Source: Ancylobacter sp. Lp-2
Lineage (GTDB): Bacteria > Pseudomonadota > Alphaproteobacteria > Rhizobiales > Xanthobacteraceae
Direction: 5' to 3'
DNA: 64,000 bases
Assembly (NCBI RefSeq): GCF_020523795.1
Contig: NZ_JAJALI010000001.1
Location: 923,501 to 987,500 of the forward strand
A program made the translations under genes and the position numbers. Below the pieces are notes generated by a model. The model was not told the origin of the DNA. It worked only from the letters and a program-made list of their open reading frames with translations, and made no database searches. How positions within the stretch are numbered: the stretch's first letter is position 1; every line of letters begins with the position of its first letter. Of the stretch, positions 1-6,245 are shown in pieces.

Positions 1-63
1 AGATCCCCCAGGCCGCCAGCCAAACGGGCATTGCGCTTCCTGCGATACCACTTTACAAACATT

Positions 64-111
64 GTAGTGCTCCACAAAATGCGCACATGTTTCGTTATTG
101 TGGGGCACTAC
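64..111. repeat. 14-bp inverted repeat with 20-bp spacer
   Basis: Arms at 64-77 (GTAGTGCTCCACAA) and 98-111 are complementary except for one G-T pair. The 20-base spacer makes this a hairpin or a split binding site. There is no T-tract, so it is not a standard terminator. Function unknown. Confidence 0.6.
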
Positions 112-130
112 GTCAAGCGGCCTGGTTACG

Positions 131-151
131 AACTTCCCACGGTGGGAAGTT
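131..151. promoter_or_regulatory. Perfect 21-nt palindrome, likely operator
   Basis: Arms AACTTCCCAC and GTGGGAAGTT flank one central G. Length and perfection are typical of a dimeric repressor site. No promoter boxes could be fixed around it, so the controlled gene is unknown. Confidence 0.45.
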
Positions 152-353
152 TGGCCCCCACCGCCCTCCACGCCCTTGCCGCACCCTCCACCCCAGAGCC
201 GGTGCGCGAAGCGGTGCTGGGGCGGGCGGCGGGCTCCCAGCGTCGTGGAGGCGGCCGGCCGGACGCGGTATGGTCAGCGGGTCCGGCCATCGGATTTCTG
301 GACGGCGTGACGCTCCCCCTCACCGCAACCCCGGTGTTACGAGCGCAGGCCTA

Positions 354-389
354 GGCCGGGCGTTACTAGCCCCTTAGTAGCGCCCGGCC
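354..389. terminator. Strong GC-rich hairpin, terminator-like
   Basis: A 15-bp stem (arms 354-368 and 375-389, one G-T wobble) closes a 6-base loop, GCCCCT. No T-run follows on either strand, so factor-independent termination is not certain. It precedes the small gene at 470. Confidence 0.4.
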
Positions 390-469
390 GCACATCCTTC
401 GGCGCGCCAGCACCCTTGACGTTGGTTGCATCCATGGCAGGATGCCACCTAGAGGACTCGGGGCGGGTC

Positions 470-718
470 ATGTCGGATATCAACGAAACCGTGTCGGATC
501 TCGAGCTAGCCCTTGAGGATCTATCTGCTGCCCTTGCCATGGTAAGACGCTCTCCGGATCGAAAAGAGCGTGCTACGATGCTCCGGCTCAGCGAGCACCA
601 CTGGCGGCAGGTGCTGGCGGCTCATCGCAAGCTGCTGAGGCTGACGAAGAACACCTCGAGCGTCACACGGCAGGCTGTTCGGCGCTCAGGCCAACAATCT
701 CCTAGCGCGGCGCCATAG
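470..718 (+). CDS. Small hypothetical protein (82 aa)
   Basis: I do not recognise a family. The protein starts MSDINETVSDLELALEDLSAAL; the first half is acidic and looks helical, the second half is basic with many Arg and Lys. I chose the ATG at 470 over the upstream start at 416 because GGGGCGGG lies just before it and the extra 18 residues look unlike coding sequence. No neighbour gives a functional hint; it lies in the island. Confidence 0.5.
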   Translation: MSDINETVSDLELALEDLSAALAMVRRSPDRKERATMLRLSEHHWRQVLAAHRKLLRLTKNTSSVTRQAVRRSGQQSPSAAP

Positions 719-1095
719 GGCGGGGCAGCCAACGTCGTATCCGTGGTCGGGTGCAGCCTGAATGTAAGCGAAGGCCGCCCCACCACCGTTACGGCTTCTT
801 CATTCTACGGCAACCTTACGGCATGCTCGACATATGTAGTTTCCGGCCGCTTGCCGTGAGGCATGCTGCGGACATCCGTGTCTGTGGAGGTGGAGCGCAT
901 CGTGGGGAGACGGTGCGCTCCATCTTGCCCGGCGGCCCCACCGACCTATTGACTGCCGCCCCGATCTCCAGCATCGTCCTCGTGCCGGTGAAGCCCTCTG
1001 CATGAGGGCGGAGGTGACGTGCCCGCCGCGGACCTGACTGTTCCGCCCCGGCTCGCAGCGCATCGAAGTCATCCCCTCATAAATGGAGAGTGACC
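719..1095. other. Intergenic stretch with one hairpin, no gene seen
   Basis: No supportable gene. A perfect 9-bp inverted repeat (TGGAGCGCA at 891-899, TGCGCTCCA at 914-922) with a 14-base loop lies in the middle. The last bases hold the ribosome binding site of the gene at 1096. Confidence 0.4.
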
Positions 1096-1308
1096 ATGCG
1101 CATTTGCAACTCGGAGTCCGCCATCCGCCACCGCCTCAACAAGGCCGGCTATCATCTGCAGAAGGCGCCCGCGCGCCATTGGACCCGCGCCGTATACGGG
1201 CCGGGCTACATGGTGACGGACGATCGTAATGTGGCCGTACTGGGCGCCGTTCAGCGGCCTTATGAGGCGACGCTGGAAGATATAAGGGCATTCGCCGAGC
1301 GAGTGTGA
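1096..1308 (+). CDS. Small hypothetical protein (70 aa)
   Basis: A 70-residue protein starting MRICNSESAIRHRLNKAGY, then an Arg/His-rich part and a segment resembling a small beta fold (GYMVTDDRNVAVLGAV). I know no family name, but its compactness and the GGAG at 1085-1088, seven bases before the ATG, support it as a gene. A GTG two codons upstream is possible. It stands alone, with ImmA/IrrE convergent downstream. Confidence 0.6.
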   Translation: MRICNSESAIRHRLNKAGYHLQKAPARHWTRAVYGPGYMVTDDRNVAVLGAVQRPYEATLEDIRAFAERV

Positions 1309-1344
1309 GGCAGAGCGCCAGGAGCTACGGTGCGGCTCCTGGCG

Positions 1345-1863
1345 CTATATGCCGAGCCTTAGCTCACGCATCCGAATGCGCGCCACTTCACTCGATACGT
1401 CGAACAGGCGAGACATTCCCGCATAGTCCTTTGTGCCCGCACTAAAGGCCGCTCGAACCAGCGGAGCCGGCATCAAAATTGTGGCAGCGTAGCTGTTAGC
1501 CTGCCGCTCAATGTCGTCACTCCTGTCGCTGCGATACATTGCATCGTCAACGATGCCGTCACCGATCAAGCTACGATGAAGCACAAAATGAGCGATCTCA
1601 TGAGCTAACGTAAATCGCTGACGAGTCGATGAGTGCCGTCCATTGATACTGACGGTATAGCTATCACCATTGAACCACGGCGCCTCAATCTTTCCCGATA
1701 CATTGTCGGGGAGATCAGATGCCACGCGCACATAAAGACCCAGTGCCTTGGCGATCGCAAAGACGTCGACAGGAGGGGTAAGTTGATGCCTACTGATGAC
1801 CTCCATCGCCGTCAGATGGCGATCGTCACCCGCCGTCCCTGGCTGCGCCGTGTGCATATTCAT
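1345..1863 (-). CDS. ImmA/IrrE family metallo-endopeptidase
   Basis: A zinc peptidase of the ImmA/IrrE (DUF955) family, 172 aa. The motif HEIAH lies at residues 88-92 (AHEIAHFVLH), and the probable third ligand Glu is near residue 120 in DIERQAN, followed by the family-typical AATILMP. Members usually cleave a phage or mobile-element repressor (ImmA) or a stress repressor (IrrE), with a partner Xre-type regulator. No Xre gene is adjacent. Instead it overlaps by 38 bases the 3' end of an upstream membrane-protein gene on the same strand, so the two are probably one transcription unit. The family call is firm; the substrate is unknown. Confidence 0.85.
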   Translation of the reverse strand: MNMHTAQPGTAGDDRHLTAMEVISRHQLTPPVDVFAIAKALGLYVRVASDLPDNVSGKIEAPWFNGDSYTVSINGRHSSTRQRFTLAHEIAHFVLHRSLIGDGIVDDAMYRSDRSDDIERQANSYAATILMPAPLVRAAFSAGTKDYAGMSRLFDVSSEVARIRMRELRLGI

Positions 1864-2197
1864 CGCCGCCTCCCTGGCCGCCTTCCTGATCCAACGCCGT
1901 TCGAACCAATCGACCAGCTATCTCTTCTGCCGTTGCCTTTGCCACTTTTTCTGCGGCCTCCTTTGCCACAGACTTGGCAGTGTCATTGGCGATTTCTCTA
2001 ATATGAAAATATCCGAGAAAAGCGGCAACTCCGAGAAATATCGTTGTCGCCGCGAGGGTCACACCGAGCGCCGCCAAAGTGGCAGTCACAACGTCAATGC
2101 TCTTCCAACCATCCGGGTATGACGCAGTGCGCAGCACAACGTCAATCCCGAGCAGAGCTGCGATCGCGAGGAGCAGAACAAGGAAGGCCCAACGCAT
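1826..2197 (-). CDS. Small membrane protein paired with ImmA/IrrE peptidase
   Basis: 123 aa. An N-terminal membrane helix (about residues 3-20) and a second (about 40-65) are followed by a charged, alanine-rich helical segment with repeated AKSVAKEAAEKVAKATAEE character, likely cytoplasmic and possibly coiled coil. No known family. It is the first gene of a two-gene unit with the peptidase, whose start lies inside its 3' end. The glycine-rich tail (GGQGGGDE) may be short because of this overlap. A sensor or immunity partner for the peptidase is plausible but only inferred. Confidence 0.6.
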   Translation of the reverse strand: MRWAFLVLLLAIAALLGIDVVLRTASYPDGWKSIDVVTATLAALGVTLAATTIFLGVAAFLGYFHIREIANDTAKSVAKEAAEKVAKATAEEIAGRLVRTALDQEGGQGGGDEYAHGAARDGG

Positions 2198-2502
2198 CGA
2201 GGATCATACCCAGATCGCAAGGCGAATGAACCGACTCGCCTTCAGTCTAGTGAGCGCATGGCGCCCGACAGAAATCAAGCGCCTCCCCTCAGGCCACAAC
2301 CTCGCCTCGACGTCGACCGTGTAGCCGGCGGCTGCTCAACCGCCCCAGCAGCCCCCGCCGCTGCACGGCCTCGGCGAGATGGAAGTAGCGAGCTGCAACT
2401 GAGAATAATTCGCTGACTACGAAGTAATGTAATGAATCAAAGCGCAGAGGTCGACGTCTCGCCCCCTGCGCTCACGATTATTCCAGATATTTTGGCTTCA
2501 CA
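2198..2502. other. Intergenic stretch, no gene seen
   Basis: About 300 bases of mixed composition between divergently placed minus-strand units. I see no convincing gene, repeat or terminator. Confidence 0.4.
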
Positions 2503-2592
2503 TTACGGACCAGGGCGGGGTCCACCACCGCCTGGCTTGCCGCCACCGCTCGTTCCACCACCATTACCGCCGGGGAAGGTAGGCGTACCCAT
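2503..2592 (-). CDS. Glycine-rich mini-protein (29 aa)
   Basis: A 29-residue reading frame beginning MGTPTFPGGNGGG and ending GGGGPRPGP, nearly all Gly, Pro, Thr, Ser and Asn. Reading the minus strand, AAGGAG lies 8 bases before the ATG, an excellent ribosome binding site. Upstream DNA (about 2620-2700) is AT-rich, as a promoter would be, and contains an imperfect hairpin (ACACATTCCG...CGGAAATGTGT). The proline-rich plus-strand frame across the same DNA is best read as its antisense shadow. No membrane segment, Cys or known motif. Function unknown. Confidence 0.5.
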   Translation of the reverse strand: MGTPTFPGGNGGGTSGGGKPGGGGPRPGP

Positions 2593-2781
2593 TCCACTTC
2601 TCCTTAAGTTGCTGCCGGTCATTCGGCGATACACATTCCGCATCGGAAATGTGTCCGAATTTGAACTAAAATTGTTCGTAAATAAGATATTAAATTACCG
2701 CTTGCCGGTATCCCTCTGCGCCTTCTCGACGCCGGTCCTCAGCCACGACCAACTCCCGGCATCTGAAGGGGAGACGGCTCG

Positions 2782-2991
2782 ATGAAGTCACTCATCACTC
2801 TCGCCGTTCTGATTGCCTTTGCCGGCCCTGCCCTCGCCGACAGTTGCGTCGCCACCGCCGATTCCAGGAAGCTTGCGGGTGCAGCCCGCTCCAGCTTCCT
2901 CGGCAAGTGCGTCAAGGACAGCGTCGGGGCGCCTCCCGGCCGAGCAGGCATCATTCCCCCTTGGCGGCCTGAACGGTCTCATCTGCGTTGA
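2782..2991 (+). CDS. PsiF-like small exported protein, altered C-terminus
   Basis: 69 aa with a clear Sec signal peptide (MKSLITLAVLIAFAGPALA) followed by SCVATADSRKLAGAARSSFLGKC. This resembles the PsiF repeat, a periplasmic motif with two Cys about 20 residues apart and a central KLAGAA..SF..KC. A GGGGAG box lies just before the ATG. After the second Cys the tail is basic and unlike the family. It also runs 41 bases into the convergent gene, so a frameshift or truncation near 2930 is possible. Function of PsiF-like proteins is poorly known. Confidence 0.55.
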   Translation: MKSLITLAVLIAFAGPALADSCVATADSRKLAGAARSSFLGKCVKDSVGAPPGRAGIIPPWRPERSHLR

Positions 2992-3232
2992 CGGTCACTA
3001 TGCCATTCGCATTGACCGCCTTGCGACGTGCGGCAACCTCGATAGCCGAGCGGTGTTTCTCGAACCGCTCAAGGCGCTCCGCGCGGTCCGCTGCCTTGCC
3101 GCCCTCCAGCCGATCCAGCGCCTCCCAAGTGACCAAGCAAGGCACCACATCGGTGTCGCCGCGGAAGAAGAACCGGATCTTCTGAACGTCTTCCAGATCT
3201 TCGGCGGGTTTGGCAGAATGGTCTAGGATCAT
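2951..3232 (-). CDS. Small DUF1488-like protein
   Basis: 93 aa. Its core ([22 protein letters not shown]) has the order of a DUF1488-type protein: a beta strand, a V-x-C strand, then an AL helix. The rest is a charged helix and a short polar tail. The start has AGGTTCCC before it on the minus strand. The 3' end overlaps the PsiF-like gene. DUF1488 proteins have no assigned biochemical role, and the assignment rests on pattern only. Confidence 0.5.
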   Translation of the reverse strand: MILDHSAKPAEDLEDVQKIRFFFRGDTDVVPCLVTWEALDRLEGGKAADRAERLERFEKHRSAIEVAARRKAVNANGIVTVNADETVQAAKGE

Positions 3233-3289
3233 GGGAACCTCCTATTGCTAGGGAGGCAACCCATCAGCGCGCCGGAAGTTCAGATCCGC

Positions 3290-4039
3290 ATGTGCAACCT
3301 CTACAGCCATAAATCCAACCTCGCTGCCATCACCGACCTCGTCGGGACGCTCCGCAATGGCGTCGGCAATCTGGCGCCCCAGCCGGGCATCTATCCCGAC
3401 TACCCGGCGCCAGTGGTGCGGAATGGCGAGGATGGCGAGCGCGAGATCGTCATGGCTCGCTGGGGGATGCCGACATCACAGGTCGTGCAGCTTGAAGCCG
3501 CCAAGAAGCGCGCGGCGAAGCTCGAGGCGAAGGGGCAGACGGTCGACTTCAAGGATCTGCTGCGGATGGAGCCCGACAAGGGCGTGACAAACATCCGAAA
3601 CACCAGCAGCCGGCATTGGCAGCGCTGGCTCGGCACCGAGCATCGGTGCCTGGTGCCGTTCACCAGCTTCAGCGAGCCCCCGGCGGGCGCCAAGGGGCCG
3701 GACACATGGGAATGGTTTGCTCTGACGCCTAGCGAGCCGCTGGCCTTCTTCGCCGGACTGTGGACCACATGGACGGGCGTGCGGAAGATCAAGGAGGGCG
3801 AGGTTACGGCCGACCTCTACGGCTTCCTGACGACGGAGCCGAATGCGGTCGTCGGGTCGGTTCACACCAAGGCGATGCCGGTGATCCTGACAAAGGCCGA
3901 GGAGCGCGACGTCTGGCTGCGCGCCCCATGGGACGAAGCGGCGGCGCTTCAGCGCCCCCTGCTGGACGATCAGATCGTGATCGTGGAGCGGCCGGCGACC
4001 GATGACATGGCGACGCCGACGCAACCCGCGCTATTCTGA
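3290..4039 (+). CDS. SOS response-associated peptidase (SRAP, YedK/HMCES family)
   Basis: 249 aa. SRAP proteins shield abasic sites in single-stranded DNA by forming a thiazolidine link through Cys2. The start at 3290 puts Cys at position 2 (MCNLYSHK), as the family requires, so the longer upstream start is wrong. Other family residues: Asn in NIRNTSS (101-107), the Glu in PFTSFSEP (129), and His192 in [11 protein letters not shown] (family pattern H..RMP, here KAMP). The protein is slightly longer than YedK (222 aa). Two coupled small genes lie convergent right behind it. Confidence 0.9.
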   Translation: MCNLYSHKSNLAAITDLVGTLRNGVGNLAPQPGIYPDYPAPVVRNGEDGEREIVMARWGMPTSQVVQLEAAKKRAAKLEAKGQTVDFKDLLRMEPDKGVTNIRNTSSRHWQRWLGTEHRCLVPFTSFSEPPAGAKGPDTWEWFALTPSEPLAFFAGLWTTWTGVRKIKEGEVTADLYGFLTTEPNAVVGSVHTKAMPVILTKAEERDVWLRAPWDEAAALQRPLLDDQIVIVERPATDDMATPTQPALF

Positions 4040-4279
4040 TCAGGATTCCATCCCACCGAAGCCCGGCGGGCGTTCATAGGGCGCCGCGTCGATGGCGGCG
4101 GCCAGCTGCATATCCATCAGGATCAGCGAGTAGTTGAGGATGTCGCAGCCCAGATACGCGGTCGTGCCAATCGGGAGCCGCGCGGCCCACTGACGTACAT
4201 GGCGTTGGAACTCCCGCACCTCGCGTTGCATTTCCTTGGCTTCGTGCGCGTGGAGCGCTCGCTGGGTTCGTTTGCTCAC
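4040..4279 (-). CDS. Small hypothetical protein, translationally coupled (79 aa)
   Basis: 79 aa from a GTG start: MSKRTQRALHAHEAKEMQREV..., a charged N-terminal helix, then a compact part with LPIGTTAYLGCDILNYSLILMDMQLAAAI. Family unknown. The GTG overlaps the stop of the upstream gene (GTGA), so translation is probably coupled. It ends directly against the SRAP gene stop. Confidence 0.6.
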   Translation of the reverse strand: MSKRTQRALHAHEAKEMQREVREFQRHVRQWAARLPIGTTAYLGCDILNYSLILMDMQLAAAIDAAPYERPPGFGGMES

Positions 4280-4515
4280 GATCCCGCTCCCTCTTTCAGG
4301 TGCCGCGATGGCCGGCCCCGGACATAGCCCCACGAGGCCTCCTGTCGCGCCGCTTCCAATGCGGCCTCCATAAACTGCCCGGCTATCAGAAGAGCCCGAA
4401 CAGCCTCACGTGCATCGCCGCCGCAGGCGGCTATCGCTTCGTCCACATCGGTGTCGGTGACGACAATAGGCTGCTGTTCGGCGGGCGATTGCTCGCTCGG
4501 CATCGTCTGCTCCAT
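4276..4515 (-). CDS. Small hypothetical protein (79 aa)
   Basis: Start at MEQTMPSEQSP; the ATG four codons in is also possible. The core (DVDEAIAACGGDAREAVRALLIAG) looks like a helical UBA-like segment, followed by QFMEAALEAARQEASWGYVRGRPSRH. I have no family name with certainty. It is the first gene of a pair with the next small gene, overlapping it by four bases. Confidence 0.6.
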   Translation of the reverse strand: MEQTMPSEQSPAEQQPIVVTDTDVDEAIAACGGDAREAVRALLIAGQFMEAALEAARQEASWGYVRGRPSRHLKEGAGS

Positions 4516-4619
4516 CGGTTGATGGCCAGATTGATTCCACGAGAACGAAAATAGAACAAGCCCGATCCAGGTAGGGGTGTTAGAACTCCTCTCTGTGCTC
4601 AATCGGAGGAGCGACGCAG

Positions 4620-4859
4620 ATGGCGAGCGTGACCTATTACGTGGTGCTGCCGTTCGTGCGGAATGAGGAAGGCGAGCTTGTCGCCGAGGAAGCGATCGAA
4701 GTACAAAGCGCCACATCGGCAGCGTCGAAGGCGCTAGTTCTCTCTGCCCGCAAGGCCGGCGCGGTGGCGTTTTCTCGCACCGGGGATCCGAGCCAAGGCG
4801 AGTTCGAGCCGGCCGTCGTGATCGCTCGCTACGGCGAGACGCCAGACGATTTGGAGTGA
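4620..4859 (+). CDS. Small conserved-looking hypothetical protein (79 aa)
   Basis: 79 aa, MASVTYYVVLPFVRNEEGELV..., a likely alpha/beta mini-fold without membrane segments. GGAGGAG lies about nine bases before the ATG. Its stop is five bases from the acetyltransferase start, so the two are probably cotranscribed. Function unknown. Confidence 0.65.
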   Translation: MASVTYYVVLPFVRNEEGELVAEEAIEVQSATSAASKALVLSARKAGAVAFSRTGDPSQGEFEPAVVIARYGETPDDLE

Positions 4860-4864
4860 CGAGC

Positions 4865-5305
4865 ATGGCCACGTTGGTGAGCATCCGACCGGTCACGTCG
4901 GGCGACGCCCCTGCGATATCCGTCTTGATGCGGGGGATGGGATTCGATCATTCGATCGCTGAAATTGAACGGCGTCTCGCCTTGGCACCCAGCAGGATGA
5001 CCGACCCAGCCTTTATCGCGGACGATGGCGACCAAAAGCCCGTGGGCTTGCTCGCCCTTCATATCGCACCTCTCTTGTTCTATCCGGCGCCGCTGGCGAG
5101 GATCACAACAATCGTTGTGGCTGAAACTTCGAGGCGAGAGGGGATAGGCAGCGCCTTAGTCCGGTTCGCAGAAGACCTCGCGATGCGCGCGGGATGCGAT
5201 ACCCTTGAGCTTACCAGCGGCCTGTATCGAGAGGGCGCCCACGCGTTCTATGAAGCGCGAGGCTTTCAGCGGGCGGGTCTTCGGATGTCCCGTCCGCTGG
5301 TGTAA
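4865..5305 (+). CDS. GNAT family N-acetyltransferase
   Basis: 146 aa, the normal size for a single GNAT domain that moves an acetyl group from acetyl-CoA to an amine. The acetyl-CoA motif A is visible as ITTIVVAETSRREGIGSALVRFAE (R-x-x-G-I/x-G-S/A pattern), and motif B as FYEARGFQRAG near the C-terminus. The ATG at 4865 follows the preceding stop; a GTG at 4856 is in frame but adds nothing conserved. Substrate unknown. Confidence 0.85.
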   Translation: MATLVSIRPVTSGDAPAISVLMRGMGFDHSIAEIERRLALAPSRMTDPAFIADDGDQKPVGLLALHIAPLLFYPAPLARITTIVVAETSRREGIGSALVRFAEDLAMRAGCDTLELTSGLYREGAHAFYEARGFQRAGLRMSRPLV

Positions 5306-5325
5306 CCGCCGAACGACTGGAGTGA

Positions 5326-5559
5326 TCAGACACCCTCCAGCGTGTGCTGGAAGCCGGCCGGCCGCCAGTCCGGCGGATCGCTTTCCGCCTGATCACACAC
5401 GGCAAGGATGGCGCGCGCCAGCCGGCGCAGCTCGGCCGGATCGCCATGGACGGTGTTGTGGCCACGGTCGACGATGACGATGCCGGTCGGTAGATCGAGC
5501 ACGACCAAGTCGGCACCAGGCACGTCCAGCGCCCGGCCCCCTGGTGGCAGGCGCCGCAT
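5326..5559 (-). CDS. Small hypothetical protein, last gene of phage block (77 aa)
   Basis: 77 aa, MRRLPPGGRALDVPGADLVVLDLPTG..., no membrane segment and no family I recognise. It follows the coiled-coil membrane gene by six bases on the same strand, so it is probably the end of the minus-strand phage-type operon. Convergent with the acetyltransferase. Confidence 0.55.
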   Translation of the reverse strand: MRRLPPGGRALDVPGADLVVLDLPTGIVIVDRGHNTVHGDPAELRRLARAILAVCDQAESDPPDWRPAGFQHTLEGV

Positions 5560-5565
5560 GTGAGC

Positions 5566-5865
5566 CTACCGCGGCAGGGCACGCAGCAGCGGTGCGAGCC
5601 AATCCCACGCATAGGTCGCAACAAGACTCAGCGCGCCGCCGGTGAACATTGCTGCCCGCCAACCGCCGGACAGCGCGAGCCATCCGCCTTTTGCCTGCGT
5701 CAGAAGCTGTTTGATTTCGGCGACGTCATTCTTCACGGACTTGATTTCGTCACGCACTTCCCGGAATTCATTCCGCACCTCAACGCGAGATTCCTCATGC
5801 TGTCGGGTGAGGTGCCGCACTTCAGATTCCACGACAGCCAGTCTTTCGAGCTCGGTAAAGGTCAT
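5566..5865 (-). CDS. Coiled-coil protein with C-terminal membrane helix, phage lysis-type
   Basis: 99 aa. Residues about 5-60 form a charged coiled coil (ESEVRHLTRQHEESRVEVRNEF), then a hydrophobic helix (about 68-90, WRAAMFTGGALSLVATYAW). Such proteins are common next to holins in phage lysis modules. Its start overlaps the stop of the holin-like gene by four bases. Exact role is inferred from position. Confidence 0.6.
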   Translation of the reverse strand: MTFTELERLAVVESEVRHLTRQHEESRVEVRNEFREVRDEIKSVKNDVAEIKQLLTQAKGGWLALSGGWRAAMFTGGALSLVATYAWDWLAPLLRALPR

Positions 5866-6245
5866 CGGCGCACCGCCTTAACGGCCAGTGCGCCGGCATC
5901 GCCCAGAATGATCGCGGGAATGAGGATCATCGCCATGCCGTTGATGTGCTCCGGCACATCCACCACAACGAGGTGCAGCCCGAACCACGGGTTGATGATT
6001 TGCACTAGGTAGATCGCCGACCACCAAAGCCCGTACGGGATGACGATCAGCAGCCTACCCAGCCGAACGGCCGACCATCGATCGCCCGCCTCGGCTAGCG
6101 CGATGTCCCGCGCCGCCTCGAGCTTGGCTATGGTCTGTTCGGCTTCCAGCTTGGCGGCATCGTTCGCTGCGGTCAGCTTGGCCTGATAGGCGTCAGTCAG
6201 CGCCGACGTGATCTTGGTGAGCGTGCCGCCGGTGAGCCACCGCAT
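5862..6245 (-). CDS. Holin-like protein (3TM-type)
   Basis: 127 aa. An N-terminal charged helix rich in Ala, Lys and Glu (TAANDAAKLEAEQTIAKLEA) is followed by hydrophobic segments at about 68-88 and 95-118, the plan of 3TM-type phage holins that permeabilise the inner membrane. The first 50 bases lie inside the 3' end of the primase frame, and the N-terminus (MRWLTGGTL) is probably not the ancestral one, because the primase appears cut at this point. A GTG three bases downstream could also start it. Confidence 0.6.
   Translation of the reverse strand: MRWLTGGTLTKITSALTDAYQAKLTAANDAAKLEAEQTIAKLEAARDIALAEAGDRWSAVRLGRLLIVIPYGLWWSAIYLVQIINPWFGLHLVVVDVPEHINGMAMILIPAIILGDAGALAVKAVRR

Larger units (their letters stand above)
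1..469. other. Non-coding leader region with three strong inverted repeats
   Basis: I find no convincing gene here; the open frames are overlapping GC-rich frames without a good ribosome binding site. The stretch holds three inverted repeats, listed separately (64-111, 131-151, 354-389). It probably belongs to the integrated island whose integrase is near 11 kb. Confidence 0.5.

Noticed and set aside
2432..2785. 117-aa proline-rich frame on the plus strand
   Set aside because: It lies antisense to the glycine-rich mini-gene, has no good ribosome binding site, and its proline run is what the complement of Gly codons gives.
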